The position numbers and the translations under genes are program-made. Below, one piece after another: positions 8,192-17,615 of a stretch of 64,000 nucleotides of DNA (positions are counted from its first letter, which is position 1; every line of letters starts with the position of its first letter). The stretch is from contig CADABX010000002.1 of assembly GCA_902786285.1 (NCBI GenBank), forward strand, positions 84,855 to 148,854, read 5' to 3'. The DNA comes from Oscillospiraceae bacterium (GTDB lineage Bacteria > Bacillota > Clostridia > Oscillospirales > Acutalibacteraceae). A model generated the notes under the pieces. That model saw nothing but the letters and a program-made list of their open reading frames with translations. It was not told the DNA's origin and ran no database searches.

Positions 8192-8485
8192 AATTCGGAA
8201 TGCGGAATTCGGAATTCGGAACTGATGGACGCCGCGCTGCGCGCGATGCGTCAAAAGCGTTTCGGCAAAGCTGTTTGTTTGCCGTTGATGGTTTGTGTTT
8301 GTTTCGTTGGCGGGTGGTTGCTCCCGGATTATAAAACGTAAAGCGGATACAATTTATGCGTTTACGGTATCGGACTGTCTATTCCGCGGCGCGGAGCTTT
8401 CGGCTGCCGCATGGTTGACCCGCGACCTTAATTCCGAATCCCGCATTCCGCATTCCGAATTGCTTCAGCGCCTTGGCGCTGAAGC
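8192..8485. repeat. Intercistronic inverted four-heptamer element E1 (eda|kdgK)
   Basis: This covers most of the 343-base gap between the aldolase and kinase genes. The left array (8192-8221) has four heptamers of AATTCGG type; the right array (8430-8461) has four in inverted orientation (AATTCCG type, partly degenerate). A hairpin at 8228-8252 has outer stem GACGC/GCGTC, a two-base AT bulge, and inner stem CGCGC/GCGCG. A perfect 11-bp hairpin (8462-8485) abuts the aldolase stop codon. Relative to transcription the order is stop, hairpin, array, spacer, AT-bulged hairpin, array, next start. Between the arrays I see no gene. Confidence 0.8.
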
Positions 8486-8486
8486 C

Positions 8487-9125
8487 TCAGCCGCGCACTT
8501 CCTTTGCCAGCGCCACGGCTTCTTTCGACAGCCGTTCGATCTCGTCAAAGCGGCCGGCCTTGATCAGATCGCCCTTGACCATCCAGCTGCCGCCGCAGCA
8601 CACGATCTTGTCGCACGAGAGATAATCCTTGAGATTCTTCGGGCCGATGCCGCCGGTCGGCATGAACTTGACGCCCACATACGCCGCGCACAGCGCTTTG
8701 ATCGTGGCAACGCCGCCGCACTGCTCGGCCGGGAAAAACTTGAGAACCGTAAGGCCGCGCTTGACGCCCCAGGCGACCTCCGACGCTGTGGTGCAGCCGG
8801 GGAAGACGGGGATGTTTTTGCCGATGCAGTAGTCCACGATCTCGGGATCAAAGCCCGGGCAGACGATAAACTTTGCGCCGGCCGCCACTGCGCGGTCGAC
8901 CTGATCAATCGTCAAAACGGTGCCCGCGCCAACCAGCATGGCGGGACGCTCGGCGGCAATGATGCGGATCGCTTCCTCGGCGGCGGCGGTGCGGAACGTG
9001 ACCTCCGCCACAGGAAGTCCGCCTTTGAGCAGCGCGTCTGCCACCGGCAGCGCTTCGGCCGGGTCGTTGAGCACAACAACGGGCACCACACCGTAGCGTG
9101 CGATATCTTCGCTGATATGATTCAT
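8487..9125 (-). CDS. eda: KDPG/KHG aldolase
   Basis: A 212-residue class I aldolase predicted to split 2-keto-3-deoxy-6-phosphogluconate into pyruvate and glyceraldehyde-3-phosphate, and perhaps 4-hydroxy-2-oxoglutarate. TIM-barrel hallmarks: PVAEVTFRT with the catalytic Glu, GAGTVLT, and VLKFFPAEQCGG with the Schiff-base Lys; also MPTGGIGPKNL for phosphate binding. The length matches the family (about 205-215). The ATG at 9125 has GGAGGC upstream. It is the first gene of a two-gene uronate-degradation unit with kdgK, separated by the E1 repeat element. Confidence 0.92.
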   Translation of the reverse strand: MNHISEDIARYGVVPVVVLNDPAEALPVADALLKGGLPVAEVTFRTAAAEEAIRIIAAERPAMLVGAGTVLTIDQVDRAVAAGAKFIVCPGFDPEIVDYCIGKNIPVFPGCTTASEVAWGVKRGLTVLKFFPAEQCGGVATIKALCAAYVGVKFMPTGGIGPKNLKDYLSCDKIVCCGGSWMVKGDLIKAGRFDEIERLSKEAVALAKEVRG

Positions 9126-9161
9126 ATCGGTTAGCCTCCAATATATTAATATTTCTTTTCA

Positions 9162-9190
9162 TTTATAATACAAACAGAAAAAAATGTCAA
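9162..9190 (-). promoter_or_regulatory. Sigma-A promoter of eda-kdgK
   Basis: Minus strand: TTGACA, 17 bp, TATAAA, about 36 bases before the eda start. Confidence 0.65.
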
Positions 9191-9194
9191 TCTC

Positions 9195-9223
9195 TTTTCA
9201 AAACGAAAAATCTGTGATACAAT
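9195..9223 (+). promoter_or_regulatory. Possible promoter of the beta-mannosidase gene
   Basis: Plus strand: TTTTCA, 17 bp, TACAAT. The -35 is weak. It overlaps the region of the divergent eda promoter, so the two may share control. Confidence 0.4.
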
Positions 9224-9255
9224 GAGAAAAAACTGTGAAAAGTGTGGGATGGACG

Positions 9256-11649
9256 ATGAAAACGCTTCTTCTTTCGGGCATGTGGACCTTGCGGCGCGAA
9301 AGCGACGGCAAGTGCTTTCCCGCGGTTTTGCCCGGCACGGATTTCGGCGCGCTGATTGCATCGGGTGAGATCGACAACCCGCTTTCGTCCGGGGTGGAAA
9401 GCGAAGCGCTGGCTGTTGCCGCGCACGACTATACCTTTTTTCGCACATTTCCGCTCGGGGAAGATCTGCTGCAAAAAAAGCAGATCCATCTGTGCTGCGA
9501 TATGCTTGACACGCTGTGTACCTGTGTGATCAACGGCAAAACGGCGTTTTCGAGCGAGAGCGCGTTTATTCCTGTGGACGAAGATGTCAAAGCCCTTTTG
9601 CGCCCGGGCGACAACACGATCGAGCTGCGCTTTCGCTCCGCTTACCGGTTTATTGAACAAGCTTATAAAAACGATCCGCTGCTGCCGAACCCGAACGGCG
9701 TCAACGGCATCTGCCACATCCGCAAACCCGGCTGCCATTTCGGCTGGGACTGGGGCCCGTGCGTGCCCTATTGCGGTGCGCTTTCCGATGTGACGCTGCA
9801 GGCTTTTGACACACGGATCGAGCATATCCGTGTCCGGCAGGAGACCACACAAAACCACGCACATGTCTGGGCGTCGGCAAACGGCGCGACGCGTATTCGT
9901 CTGTTTACGCCGGAGGGTGTAGAACTGGAGGGCGAAAACGGTGCGTTCTTTGTGGAGCATCCGGAGCTTTGGTACACCTATGAGATGAACGGCCGCGACA
10001 CGCAGCCGCTGTATACGCTCGTATTTGAGGGCGAAGACGACCGCGTGGAAAAAAAGATCGGCCTGCGTTCGCTTGTGCTCGACCGGCAAAAGGACGCATT
10101 CGGCAACCAGTTCCGCTTTTTATTAAACGGCGAGCCCGTGTTTGCCAAGGGCGCCAACCTGATCCCGTTTTCTGCGTTGTATGAAGACGCCGACGACGAC
10201 ACCGTCGACCGCTATCTGCGCCTTGCGCGCTTCGGCAATTTCAATATGCTGCGCGTGTGGGGCGGCGGGGTCTATGCGCCGGAGCATCTGCTGCAAAAGT
10301 GCGACGAAATGGGTATCCTGGTCTGGCAGGATTTCGCGTTCGCGTGCCAGATGTATCCGTTTTACAATGAAGCATTCACGTCGCTCGTAATGCGCGAGGT
10401 GCACTCGCAGGTCGCGCGCATGGAGCTGCATCCGTGCCTTGCGCTTTGGTGCGGCAACAACGAAGCGGAAATGATGTACAGCTATCTGCCGAAATCCCAC
10501 AAGCTGCGGCGGGCCTATGTTGATTTCTTCTACGGCACATTGCAGCGCTATATGGATGACCACGCCGCCGTGCCCTATATCCCGTCGTCGCCCTGCGGCA
10601 CCGAACCGTTTACGGACGCCACCGACGACAACAGCGGCGACACCCATCTTTGGAACGTGTGGCACGGGCTGAAAAAGCTCGATTACTACGCGCGCCGCGA
10701 CACGCGGTTCCTTTCCGAATTTGGACTGGAATCCCTGCCGTGCATGCAGTCGATCCGCTCCTTCGCGTCGCCGAAGGACGATTCGCTCCGATCAAAGCCG
10801 TTTATGAACCACCAGAAGTGCACCGGCGGCAACCGCAAGATGCTGTTTTACCTTTCGGAACTGTTCGACGATCCCGTGCGCTTTTCCGATCTGCCCGCGC
10901 TGACCGGCTTTGTCCAAAGCGAATGCGTGCGCAACGCGGCGGTGCATTTCCGCCAGCAAAAGGGCCGCAGCAACGGCTGTCTGGTGTGGCAGTTCAACGA
11001 CGTGTGGCACTGCCCGAGCTGGTCGATGGTCGATTTCAGTGAAATGCCCAAGCCGGCCATGTATCACGCGCATGATTTCTTTGCGCCCGTGGCCGTCACC
11101 TGCCGCCACAACAAGCACAGCGTCATCCTTGTGGCGCACAACGATACCATTGAACCGCAAACCTTTGACGTGTCGGTGCGCGCGTTTACCGTGGACGGCG
11201 TGTGCCGGAGCGAAGAGCTGATTCCGGTCACGCTCGCGCCCAACAGCCAAAAAGAAATTTGCACCCTGCCCGTCACGAAAAAAACGGTGCTCGAAATCCG
11301 CTGGCGCGACCATGTTGTGACGGAACTCTGCGCGCCGCCGCGCCGGCTGCGGATGAAGCCGGTAGGCCTGCAGGTGATGCAGGACGGCAACAGCGTCACA
11401 ATCAAAAGCGACGGCTTTGCCTACGGCGTCCATATCGAAGCGGACGAAGCGCCCGACAGCAACGATTTCTGTGTGATGCCGGACGAACAGCGCACGGTGT
11501 CGTTTCAGCAAGCGCCCGAACAGCTGCATGTGACCTGCGTCAACAACATGCCGTTCCGCCGCCGTTCGCTGCTGCGGCTGCTGCGCCGCCTTTGCTATCG
11601 GCTTGAGCCGCGCAACATCGCGAACGAAGTCTATTATTCAAAAAAATAA
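9256..11649 (+). CDS. Beta-mannosidase (glycoside hydrolase family 2)
   Basis: A 797-residue enzyme with the GH2 order: N-terminal jelly-roll (CCDMLDTLCTCVINGKT), immunoglobulin-like domain, then TIM barrel from about residue 290. Active-site features typical of GH2 beta-mannosidases are RVWGGGVY, the acid/base in WCGNNE (Glu403) and the nucleophile in FLSEFGLES (Glu488). It should remove terminal beta-mannose from manno-oligosaccharides or N-glycan cores. There is no signal peptide, so it is cytosolic. The ATG at 9256 was preferred; a GTG at 9235 is also in frame but neither has a strong ribosome site. It is the first gene of a plus-strand glycosidase run. Confidence 0.88.
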   Translation: MKTLLLSGMWTLRRESDGKCFPAVLPGTDFGALIASGEIDNPLSSGVESEALAVAAHDYTFFRTFPLGEDLLQKKQIHLCCDMLDTLCTCVINGKTAFSSESAFIPVDEDVKALLRPGDNTIELRFRSAYRFIEQAYKNDPLLPNPNGVNGICHIRKPGCHFGWDWGPCVPYCGALSDVTLQAFDTRIEHIRVRQETTQNHAHVWASANGATRIRLFTPEGVELEGENGAFFVEHPELWYTYEMNGRDTQPLYTLVFEGEDDRVEKKIGLRSLVLDRQKDAFGNQFRFLLNGEPVFAKGANLIPFSALYEDADDDTVDRYLRLARFGNFNMLRVWGGGVYAPEHLLQKCDEMGILVWQDFAFACQMYPFYNEAFTSLVMREVHSQVARMELHPCLALWCGNNEAEMMYSYLPKSHKLRRAYVDFFYGTLQRYMDDHAAVPYIPSSPCGTEPFTDATDDNSGDTHLWNVWHGLKKLDYYARRDTRFLSEFGLESLPCMQSIRSFASPKDDSLRSKPFMNHQKCTGGNRKMLFYLSELFDDPVRFSDLPALTGFVQSECVRNAAVHFRQQKGRSNGCLVWQFNDVWHCPSWSMVDFSEMPKPAMYHAHDFFAPVAVTCRHNKHSVILVAHNDTIEPQTFDVSVRAFTVDGVCRSEELIPVTLAPNSQKEICTLPVTKKTVLEIRWRDHVVTELCAPPRRLRMKPVGLQVMQDGNSVTIKSDGFAYGVHIEADEAPDSNDFCVMPDEQRTVSFQQAPEQLHVTCVNNMPFRRRSLLRLLRRLCYRLEPRNIANEVYYSKK

Positions 11650-11653
11650 ACGG

Positions 11654-11682
11654 TTGCAATCGGCAGCAAGGTATGATAGAAT
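11654..11682 (+). promoter_or_regulatory. Sigma-A promoter of the GH51 gene
   Basis: TTGCAA, 17 bp, TAGAAT, directly after the upstream stop codon and 29 bases before the ATG. Confidence 0.65.
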
Positions 11683-11696
11683 AACACCAGCAATGA

Positions 11697-13208
<1,512 letters not shown>

Positions 13209-13269
13209 TGATATGGAATCAAAGCGGAAAAGGCTATCACGCGAATCCCGCTTTCGAAAGGACGAAACT

Positions 13270-14472
13270 ATGAGCAATCAAACCCGTAATGTTGGTACCG
13301 TATCGCGCGGCATCCGCTGCCCGATCATCCGAGAGGGCGACGATCTCGGCGCCATCGTTGCCGAAAGTGTACTTGCCGCAGCCGAAAGCGACGGCTTTTC
13401 ACTGCGCGACCGCGACGTCGTTGCAATCACGGAATCCGTGGTCGCCCGCGCCCAGGGCAACTATTGCACCGTGGATCAGATCGCAAAGGATATCCGCCAA
13501 AAGCTCGGCGGCGAGACCGTGGGCGTCTTGTTCCCCATCATGTCGCGCAACCGCTTCGCCATCTGCCTGCGCGGCATCGCCCGCGGCTGCAAAAAGGTCG
13601 TCATCCAGTTCAGCTATCCGTCGGACGAAGTCGGCAACGCGCTGATCTCTCCGGACAAGCTCGATGAAAGCGGCGTCAATCCCTATTCCGACGTGCTCGA
13701 CCTCAACCGCTACCGTGAACTGTTCGGCTATGAAAAGCACGAATTCACCGGCGTGGACTATGTTGCATACTACAGCGACCTCGTCCGCGAAGAGGGCGCC
13801 GAGGTGGAATTTATTTTTGCCAACCAGCCGCGCGCGATCCTCGCAAAGACCGATTGCGTGCTCAACTGCGATATCCACACCCGCAAGCGCACCAAGCGCA
13901 TTTTGAAGGAAGCCGGCGCAAAGATCGTCTGCAGCCTCGATGATATCCTCAACGCGCCTGTGGACGGCAGCGGCTGCAACGAGCTGTACGGCCTGCTCGG
14001 CTCCAACAAATCCACCGAAGAAAAAGTCAAGCTCTTCCCGCGCGACGCGATGCCGCTGGTGCTTGACATTCAGAAAAAGCTGCTCGACGCCACGGGCAAG
14101 CACGTCGAAGTGATGGTCTACGGCGACGGCGCGTTCAAGGACCCGCAGGGCAAGATCTGGGAACTGGCCGACCCGGTCGTCTCTCCGTTCTTTACCGACG
14201 GTCTGCGCGGCACGCCGAACGAGCTCAAGCTCAAATACCTTGCCGACAACGACTATAAAGACCTCACCGGCGAAAAGCTGAAGGAAGCGATCTCCGCCTC
14301 CATCCGCGCCAAGGACGCCGACCTCAAAGGCTCCATGGCGTCGCAGGGCACCACGCCGCGCCAACTGACCGATCTGATCGGCTCGCTGTGCGATCTGACG
14401 TCCGGCTCCGGCGACAAGGGCACGCCGGTCGTGCTGGTGCAGGGCTATTTCGACAATTACACGAACGATTGA
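13270..14472 (+). CDS. Coenzyme F420-0:L-glutamate ligase (CofE)-like protein
   Basis: A 400-residue protein resembling CofE-type amide ligases. The N-terminal region reads DGFSLRDRDVVAITESVVARAQGN, a characteristic strand-helix, and a later conserved stretch is VMVYGDGAFKDPQGKIWELADP. In F420 producers CofE adds glutamates to the coenzyme using GTP. Clostridia as a rule do not make F420, and no other F420 gene is in the window. The true substrate is therefore open, and a related amide ligation is as likely. The ATG at 13270 follows an AAAGGA site; an earlier GTG in the same frame lies inside the preceding gene. Confidence 0.7.
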   Translation: MSNQTRNVGTVSRGIRCPIIREGDDLGAIVAESVLAAAESDGFSLRDRDVVAITESVVARAQGNYCTVDQIAKDIRQKLGGETVGVLFPIMSRNRFAICLRGIARGCKKVVIQFSYPSDEVGNALISPDKLDESGVNPYSDVLDLNRYRELFGYEKHEFTGVDYVAYYSDLVREEGAEVEFIFANQPRAILAKTDCVLNCDIHTRKRTKRILKEAGAKIVCSLDDILNAPVDGSGCNELYGLLGSNKSTEEKVKLFPRDAMPLVLDIQKKLLDATGKHVEVMVYGDGAFKDPQGKIWELADPVVSPFFTDGLRGTPNELKLKYLADNDYKDLTGEKLKEAISASIRAKDADLKGSMASQGTTPRQLTDLIGSLCDLTSGSGDKGTPVVLVQGYFDNYTND

Positions 14473-14528
14473 GCAAAGAAAAAAGGTCAATATCGTTAAG
14501 ATAAAGAAGCAAAAAACAGAGAAAAATG

Positions 14529-14556
14529 CAGTCGAGATGAGAATCTCGGCTGTTTT
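14529..14556 (+). terminator. Intrinsic terminator after the CofE-like gene
   Basis: A 10-bp stem (CAGTCGAGAT with AATCTCGGCTG, one G-T pair) with GAGA loop and a TTTT tail. Confidence 0.65.
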
Positions 14557-14603
14557 AACAGAAGGGACACACAAGAGCATATTTTTTATGGAGGTCTTTT
14601 GTA

Positions 14604-15488
14604 ATGAAAAGAATCATCAAACCCCTCGCACTCCTGCTTGCCGTTGCGGTTTTGTGTCTGTCGCTTGCTGCCTGCGGCAAAAGCAAAGGTGCGACCGGCG
14701 CCGAGCTGATGCAGGGCATCTTTGACAAGCTTACCGCCAATGCCGAATACAATGAATGGAAAGCTTCGTTCAACGCGACAACCATCGAAGAGAAGCTGGA
14801 CGGCACAACCATCACCGTTTCCGCTGCAGGCGAAGAAGGTCTGAACGGTGATTATGCGTTTACGCTGGAGGGCGATTACATCGTTGCCACCGGCGCAGAA
14901 GGCGACTATTCCATCTATGCGTTGCTCACAAACATGATGGCCGCCGTCGCTGATTACTACGGCATGAACCGGACGCTTATGAACGGATATCTGGCCGGTT
15001 TGGGCAACTTTGACAAGGAAAACACCTTCCTCGTCACAGAAACTGCTGACGGCCGGACGACCTATCAGCTCTATGCGGCGGACGCGTGGAAGATGGACGG
15101 TCTTGACGAGATGTATATCAACGAAAAAGCCCTTGCCTATATCGATCCGCTGACGGAAAACGATGTCAACAGCGTCATTAACAGCGGCAAGGTTTCCGCG
15201 ATAACCTACGGCAACAAGACGGCGTTGACGCTGATCGTCGGCGAATACGGCGAAAACACCGCTTTGACGCTGAAATCCTTGCAGAGCATGGTTGCGAAAC
15301 TGCAGCCGGACGGCTATGAGGCGTTTGCTTCGGAATATACCGAACTGAAGGAGACCGCCGGCAGCGGCTATACCGTCAGCTTCGGCATCCCCGCAGACGT
15401 TGCGCAGCAGCATGCATACACCGAAGCGGCTGGCTACAGCTATTTAACGGTTGTGTTTGCCGGGGACGCGGCGGTATCAGCATCCTGA
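14604..15488 (+). CDS. Lipoprotein of unknown function
   Basis: A 294-residue predicted lipoprotein: KR at the N-terminus, a hydrophobic stretch and lipobox SLAAC with Cys24. The mature part is acidic, rich in Thr, Ala, Asp and Tyr, with no motif I recognise. Segments such as GDYAFTLEGDYIVATGAEGDYSI suggest beta structure. GGAGG lies upstream of the ATG. It is bracketed by terminators on both sides and looks monocistronic. It could be a substrate-binding or envelope structural protein, but nothing in the sequence decides this. Confidence 0.75.
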   Translation: MKRIIKPLALLLAVAVLCLSLAACGKSKGATGAELMQGIFDKLTANAEYNEWKASFNATTIEEKLDGTTITVSAAGEEGLNGDYAFTLEGDYIVATGAEGDYSIYALLTNMMAAVADYYGMNRTLMNGYLAGLGNFDKENTFLVTETADGRTTYQLYAADAWKMDGLDEMYINEKALAYIDPLTENDVNSVINSGKVSAITYGNKTALTLIVGEYGENTALTLKSLQSMVAKLQPDGYEAFASEYTELKETAGSGYTVSFGIPADVAQQHAYTEAAGYSYLTVVFAGDAAVSAS

Positions 15489-15586
15489 AGACGGGGCTGC
15501 ATTGGTTTTTGAATCCGGCAAAGGCGTCACGGATCGGTCACGCGTCGTTTCGCAGACCGGAATGTCTTCCAATATCTGATCGCAGA

Positions 15587-15618
15587 GATCGGCGCTCTTG
15601 TGGGCGTCGGTCTTTTTT
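15587..15618 (+). terminator. Intrinsic terminator after the lipoprotein gene
   Basis: A 9-bp stem GATCGGCGC/GCGTCGGTC with G-T pairs, then TTTTTT. The roughly 350-base gap between the lipoprotein and the MBL gene holds this terminator, a promoter and a structured leader. I see no gene in it. Confidence 0.7.
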
Positions 15619-15684
15619 GTCTCTTGCCGTGCATAAACGAAATCCGCGTGCTTTTTTGGCGTCTGTGTTTTCACCGGTTTGGGC

Positions 15685-15714
15685 TTGATTTCCATATCCT
15701 TTGTATGCTATAGT
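15685..15714 (+). promoter_or_regulatory. Sigma-A promoter of the MBL-fold gene
   Basis: TTGATT, 18 bp, TATAGT. It would start a leader RNA of about 115 bases. Confidence 0.6.
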
Positions 15715-15737
15715 AACAATACAACACCGGACCGCCG

Positions 15738-15792
15738 GGAAAAAGCATTTGCCGAAACGCCTTTCGCGGCAAAGGGCATCGCCCCTTTTTCC
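15738..15792 (+). promoter_or_regulatory. Structured 5' leader: three-way junction
   Basis: Three perfect stems fit together. P1 is GGAAAAAG (15738-15745) with CTTTTTCC (15785-15792). P2 is TTTGCCG (15748-15754) with CGGCAAA (15767-15773). P3 is GGGC (15774-15777) with GCCC (15781-15784). P2, P3 and P1 abut without unpaired bases on the 3' side. P3 followed by the T-run inside P1 could alternatively act as a weak terminator. It matches no riboswitch class I recognise. Confidence 0.45.
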
Positions 15793-15836
15793 GACGCCGA
15801 AACCGACAGCATCCCGGCAAAGGAGGAGCGACACAA

Positions 15837-17087
15837 ATGGAACCAACAGCAATCAGATACGGTGTGCCTGCGCCGGCAGTGAGTGACAGTGGAATCGTCT
15901 GTGAAAGCGCCGGCGGCACTGTGATCGGCAGATATGAAAACACCGCGCAAAGCGACTTTGCCGCATACTCCGCGGCGCTGCGCAGCGCGGGATTTCAGAG
16001 CTACGATGAAAACGAGATCGACGCAAATCGTTTCGCCACGTTTTACAAGGGCGACACGGCCGTGTATGCGGCATGGTTTTTCCGTACCGGCTCGCTGCGC
16101 GTGATTGCCGAACCGAAGGGCGCGCTGCCGCCGCTGGCCGATAAGACCGCGGGCGCGTTCGACACCCTACTCACCGGCATGAAAGGCGAAACGGTGATCG
16201 CGGCGGAGGGCATGGGCTATATCATCCGCCTTTGCGACGGCAGCTTTCTGCTCATCGACGGCGGTATGGGCGACCCGGACCGGGTGGACGCAGACAAATT
16301 GATGGACATTTTGCTTTCGCAAAAGCCGGCGGGGGCGGAAAAGCCCGTGATCGCCGCCTGGATCTTTACCCATCTGCACGGCGATCATATCGGCGTGTTC
16401 AACTGCTTTTCGCTGGTGCATCACAACGACGTTGTGCTCGAACGGCTGTATTTCAATTTCCCGAAGGAGGAGGAAACCGCGGCCTCCGATTCGCCGTATA
16501 TGCTGGACGACAGCATCTATCGCTATACGCAGTTTCAAAAGAATCTTGCCGATTTTTATGCCGACGTGCCGGTTGTAAAGCCGCACTCCGGCAGCCGCTT
16601 TGCCGTGCGCAACGCTTCGTTTGAAGTGCTTTACGCCTATGACGATCTTTTTCCCGAGACCATTTTGAACGGCGGCATGAACGAAAGCTCGCTGCTGCTG
16701 AAAATGACCGTTGACGGTCAGTCGATTCTTTGGACGGGCGATTTCGCCTTCCACGCGACCGACCTTGTGTTGCGCGAATACGAAAGTGCGCTGCAATCGG
16801 ATATCCTGCAGCTGGCGCACCACGGTATGAACGGTACCGTTCCGCTTTACCGGGCGGTCGATCCGACCTATACGCTGCTGCCGGTTTGGGAAGGCGGATT
16901 GTCCTCTATATTGAAAAAAGCGCAGAATCAATGGCTGCAAAGCAGTGAAAAGATGCAGCAGATGATCGCAACCTGCTGCGGCACCTGGACGATCAAACTG
17001 CCGTACCGTCCCGCGCCGGGGCCATTTGAACGGATTCCGACGGAAGACACCGTCTACCCGACCTATCCGGATTTGTTGGGAGGGTAA
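15837..17087 (+). CDS. MBL-fold metallo-hydrolase (ComEC/Rec2-like hydrolase domain)
   Basis: A 416-residue protein. Residues 1-110 are an unassigned alpha/beta region; the metallo-beta-lactamase fold runs from about 120 to 390. Metal-site motifs: LIDGGMGD, THLHGDHIG (residues 178-186, the HxHxDH motif), LWTGDF (metal-bridging Asp) and LAHHGMNG (the last His). This pattern is closest to the hydrolase domain of ComEC-type proteins and related nucleases or phosphodiesterases. There is no signal peptide. AAAGGAGG lies upstream of the ATG. The next gene follows after 3 bases, so the two are co-translated. Confidence 0.8.
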   Translation: MEPTAIRYGVPAPAVSDSGIVCESAGGTVIGRYENTAQSDFAAYSAALRSAGFQSYDENEIDANRFATFYKGDTAVYAAWFFRTGSLRVIAEPKGALPPLADKTAGAFDTLLTGMKGETVIAAEGMGYIIRLCDGSFLLIDGGMGDPDRVDADKLMDILLSQKPAGAEKPVIAAWIFTHLHGDHIGVFNCFSLVHHNDVVLERLYFNFPKEEETAASDSPYMLDDSIYRYTQFQKNLADFYADVPVVKPHSGSRFAVRNASFEVLYAYDDLFPETILNGGMNESSLLLKMTVDGQSILWTGDFAFHATDLVLREYESALQSDILQLAHHGMNGTVPLYRAVDPTYTLLPVWEGGLSSILKKAQNQWLQSSEKMQQMIATCCGTWTIKLPYRPAPGPFERIPTEDTVYPTYPDLLGG

Positions 17088-17090
17088 CCA

Positions 17091-17516
17091 ATGAAAGCAT
17101 TTTGGGCAAAAATCACAGCCTGGTTTATGGCGATCATCGCCTTTTTCACCGGGCTTTTCAGTGCCGGAAATCAACCACCCGAAGAACCGAAACCGGAACA
17201 AACCTCGGAGGTGATTGCTATGCCAACCGAACCGACCAGCGAGCCCGCAAGCGAACCGAACGTGCCTGCCGTTTTGCCGCTGTCGGTGCATATTCAGGAC
17301 AGCGTGGGCGGCGACGACCATCTGATTCCCGGCGACGGCAACATCGACTGGGACGCGTTTACCCGGACGCTGCACACGGTCGGCTATACCGGCGACTGTG
17401 TGCTGGAGGCACACCACCAGAGTCTGTATGCGGCGGACGAAGAACGCGACGCGATCCTCGCGCGGCTGCTGGAAAAAGGCAAGGAGCTGCAGCAGGCGAT
17501 GGCGTATACCGCTTAA
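17091..17516 (+). CDS. Membrane-anchored protein with a sugar-phosphate isomerase/epimerase C-terminal tail
   Basis: A 141-residue protein of odd construction. Residues 7-27 are a hydrophobic anchor, residues 30-62 a Pro/Glu/Thr-rich linker, and residues about 65-135 look like the last part of an IolE/xylose-isomerase-like TIM barrel (VHIQDSVGGDDHLIPGDGNIDW, then GYTGDCVLEAHH). The window's own IolE has the same PGDG…D…Y.G..V.EA arrangement near its end. The rest of the barrel is absent, so a catalytic role is unlikely unless it assembles with another protein. It starts 3 bases after the MBL gene, with GGGAGGG upstream. It may be a gene-fusion remnant that is still translated. Confidence 0.65.
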   Translation: MKAFWAKITAWFMAIIAFFTGLFSAGNQPPEEPKPEQTSEVIAMPTEPTSEPASEPNVPAVLPLSVHIQDSVGGDDHLIPGDGNIDWDAFTRTLHTVGYTGDCVLEAHHQSLYAADEERDAILARLLEKGKELQQAMAYTA

Positions 17517-17615
17517 ACGGTTGCGGCAATCCGGAAACCATCCGGAGGCGAACCCATAGATGAAAACCCAATGGACGGATCCCACGGAGCCTTGCTCCGC
17601 GAAAGGAGTACGCGT

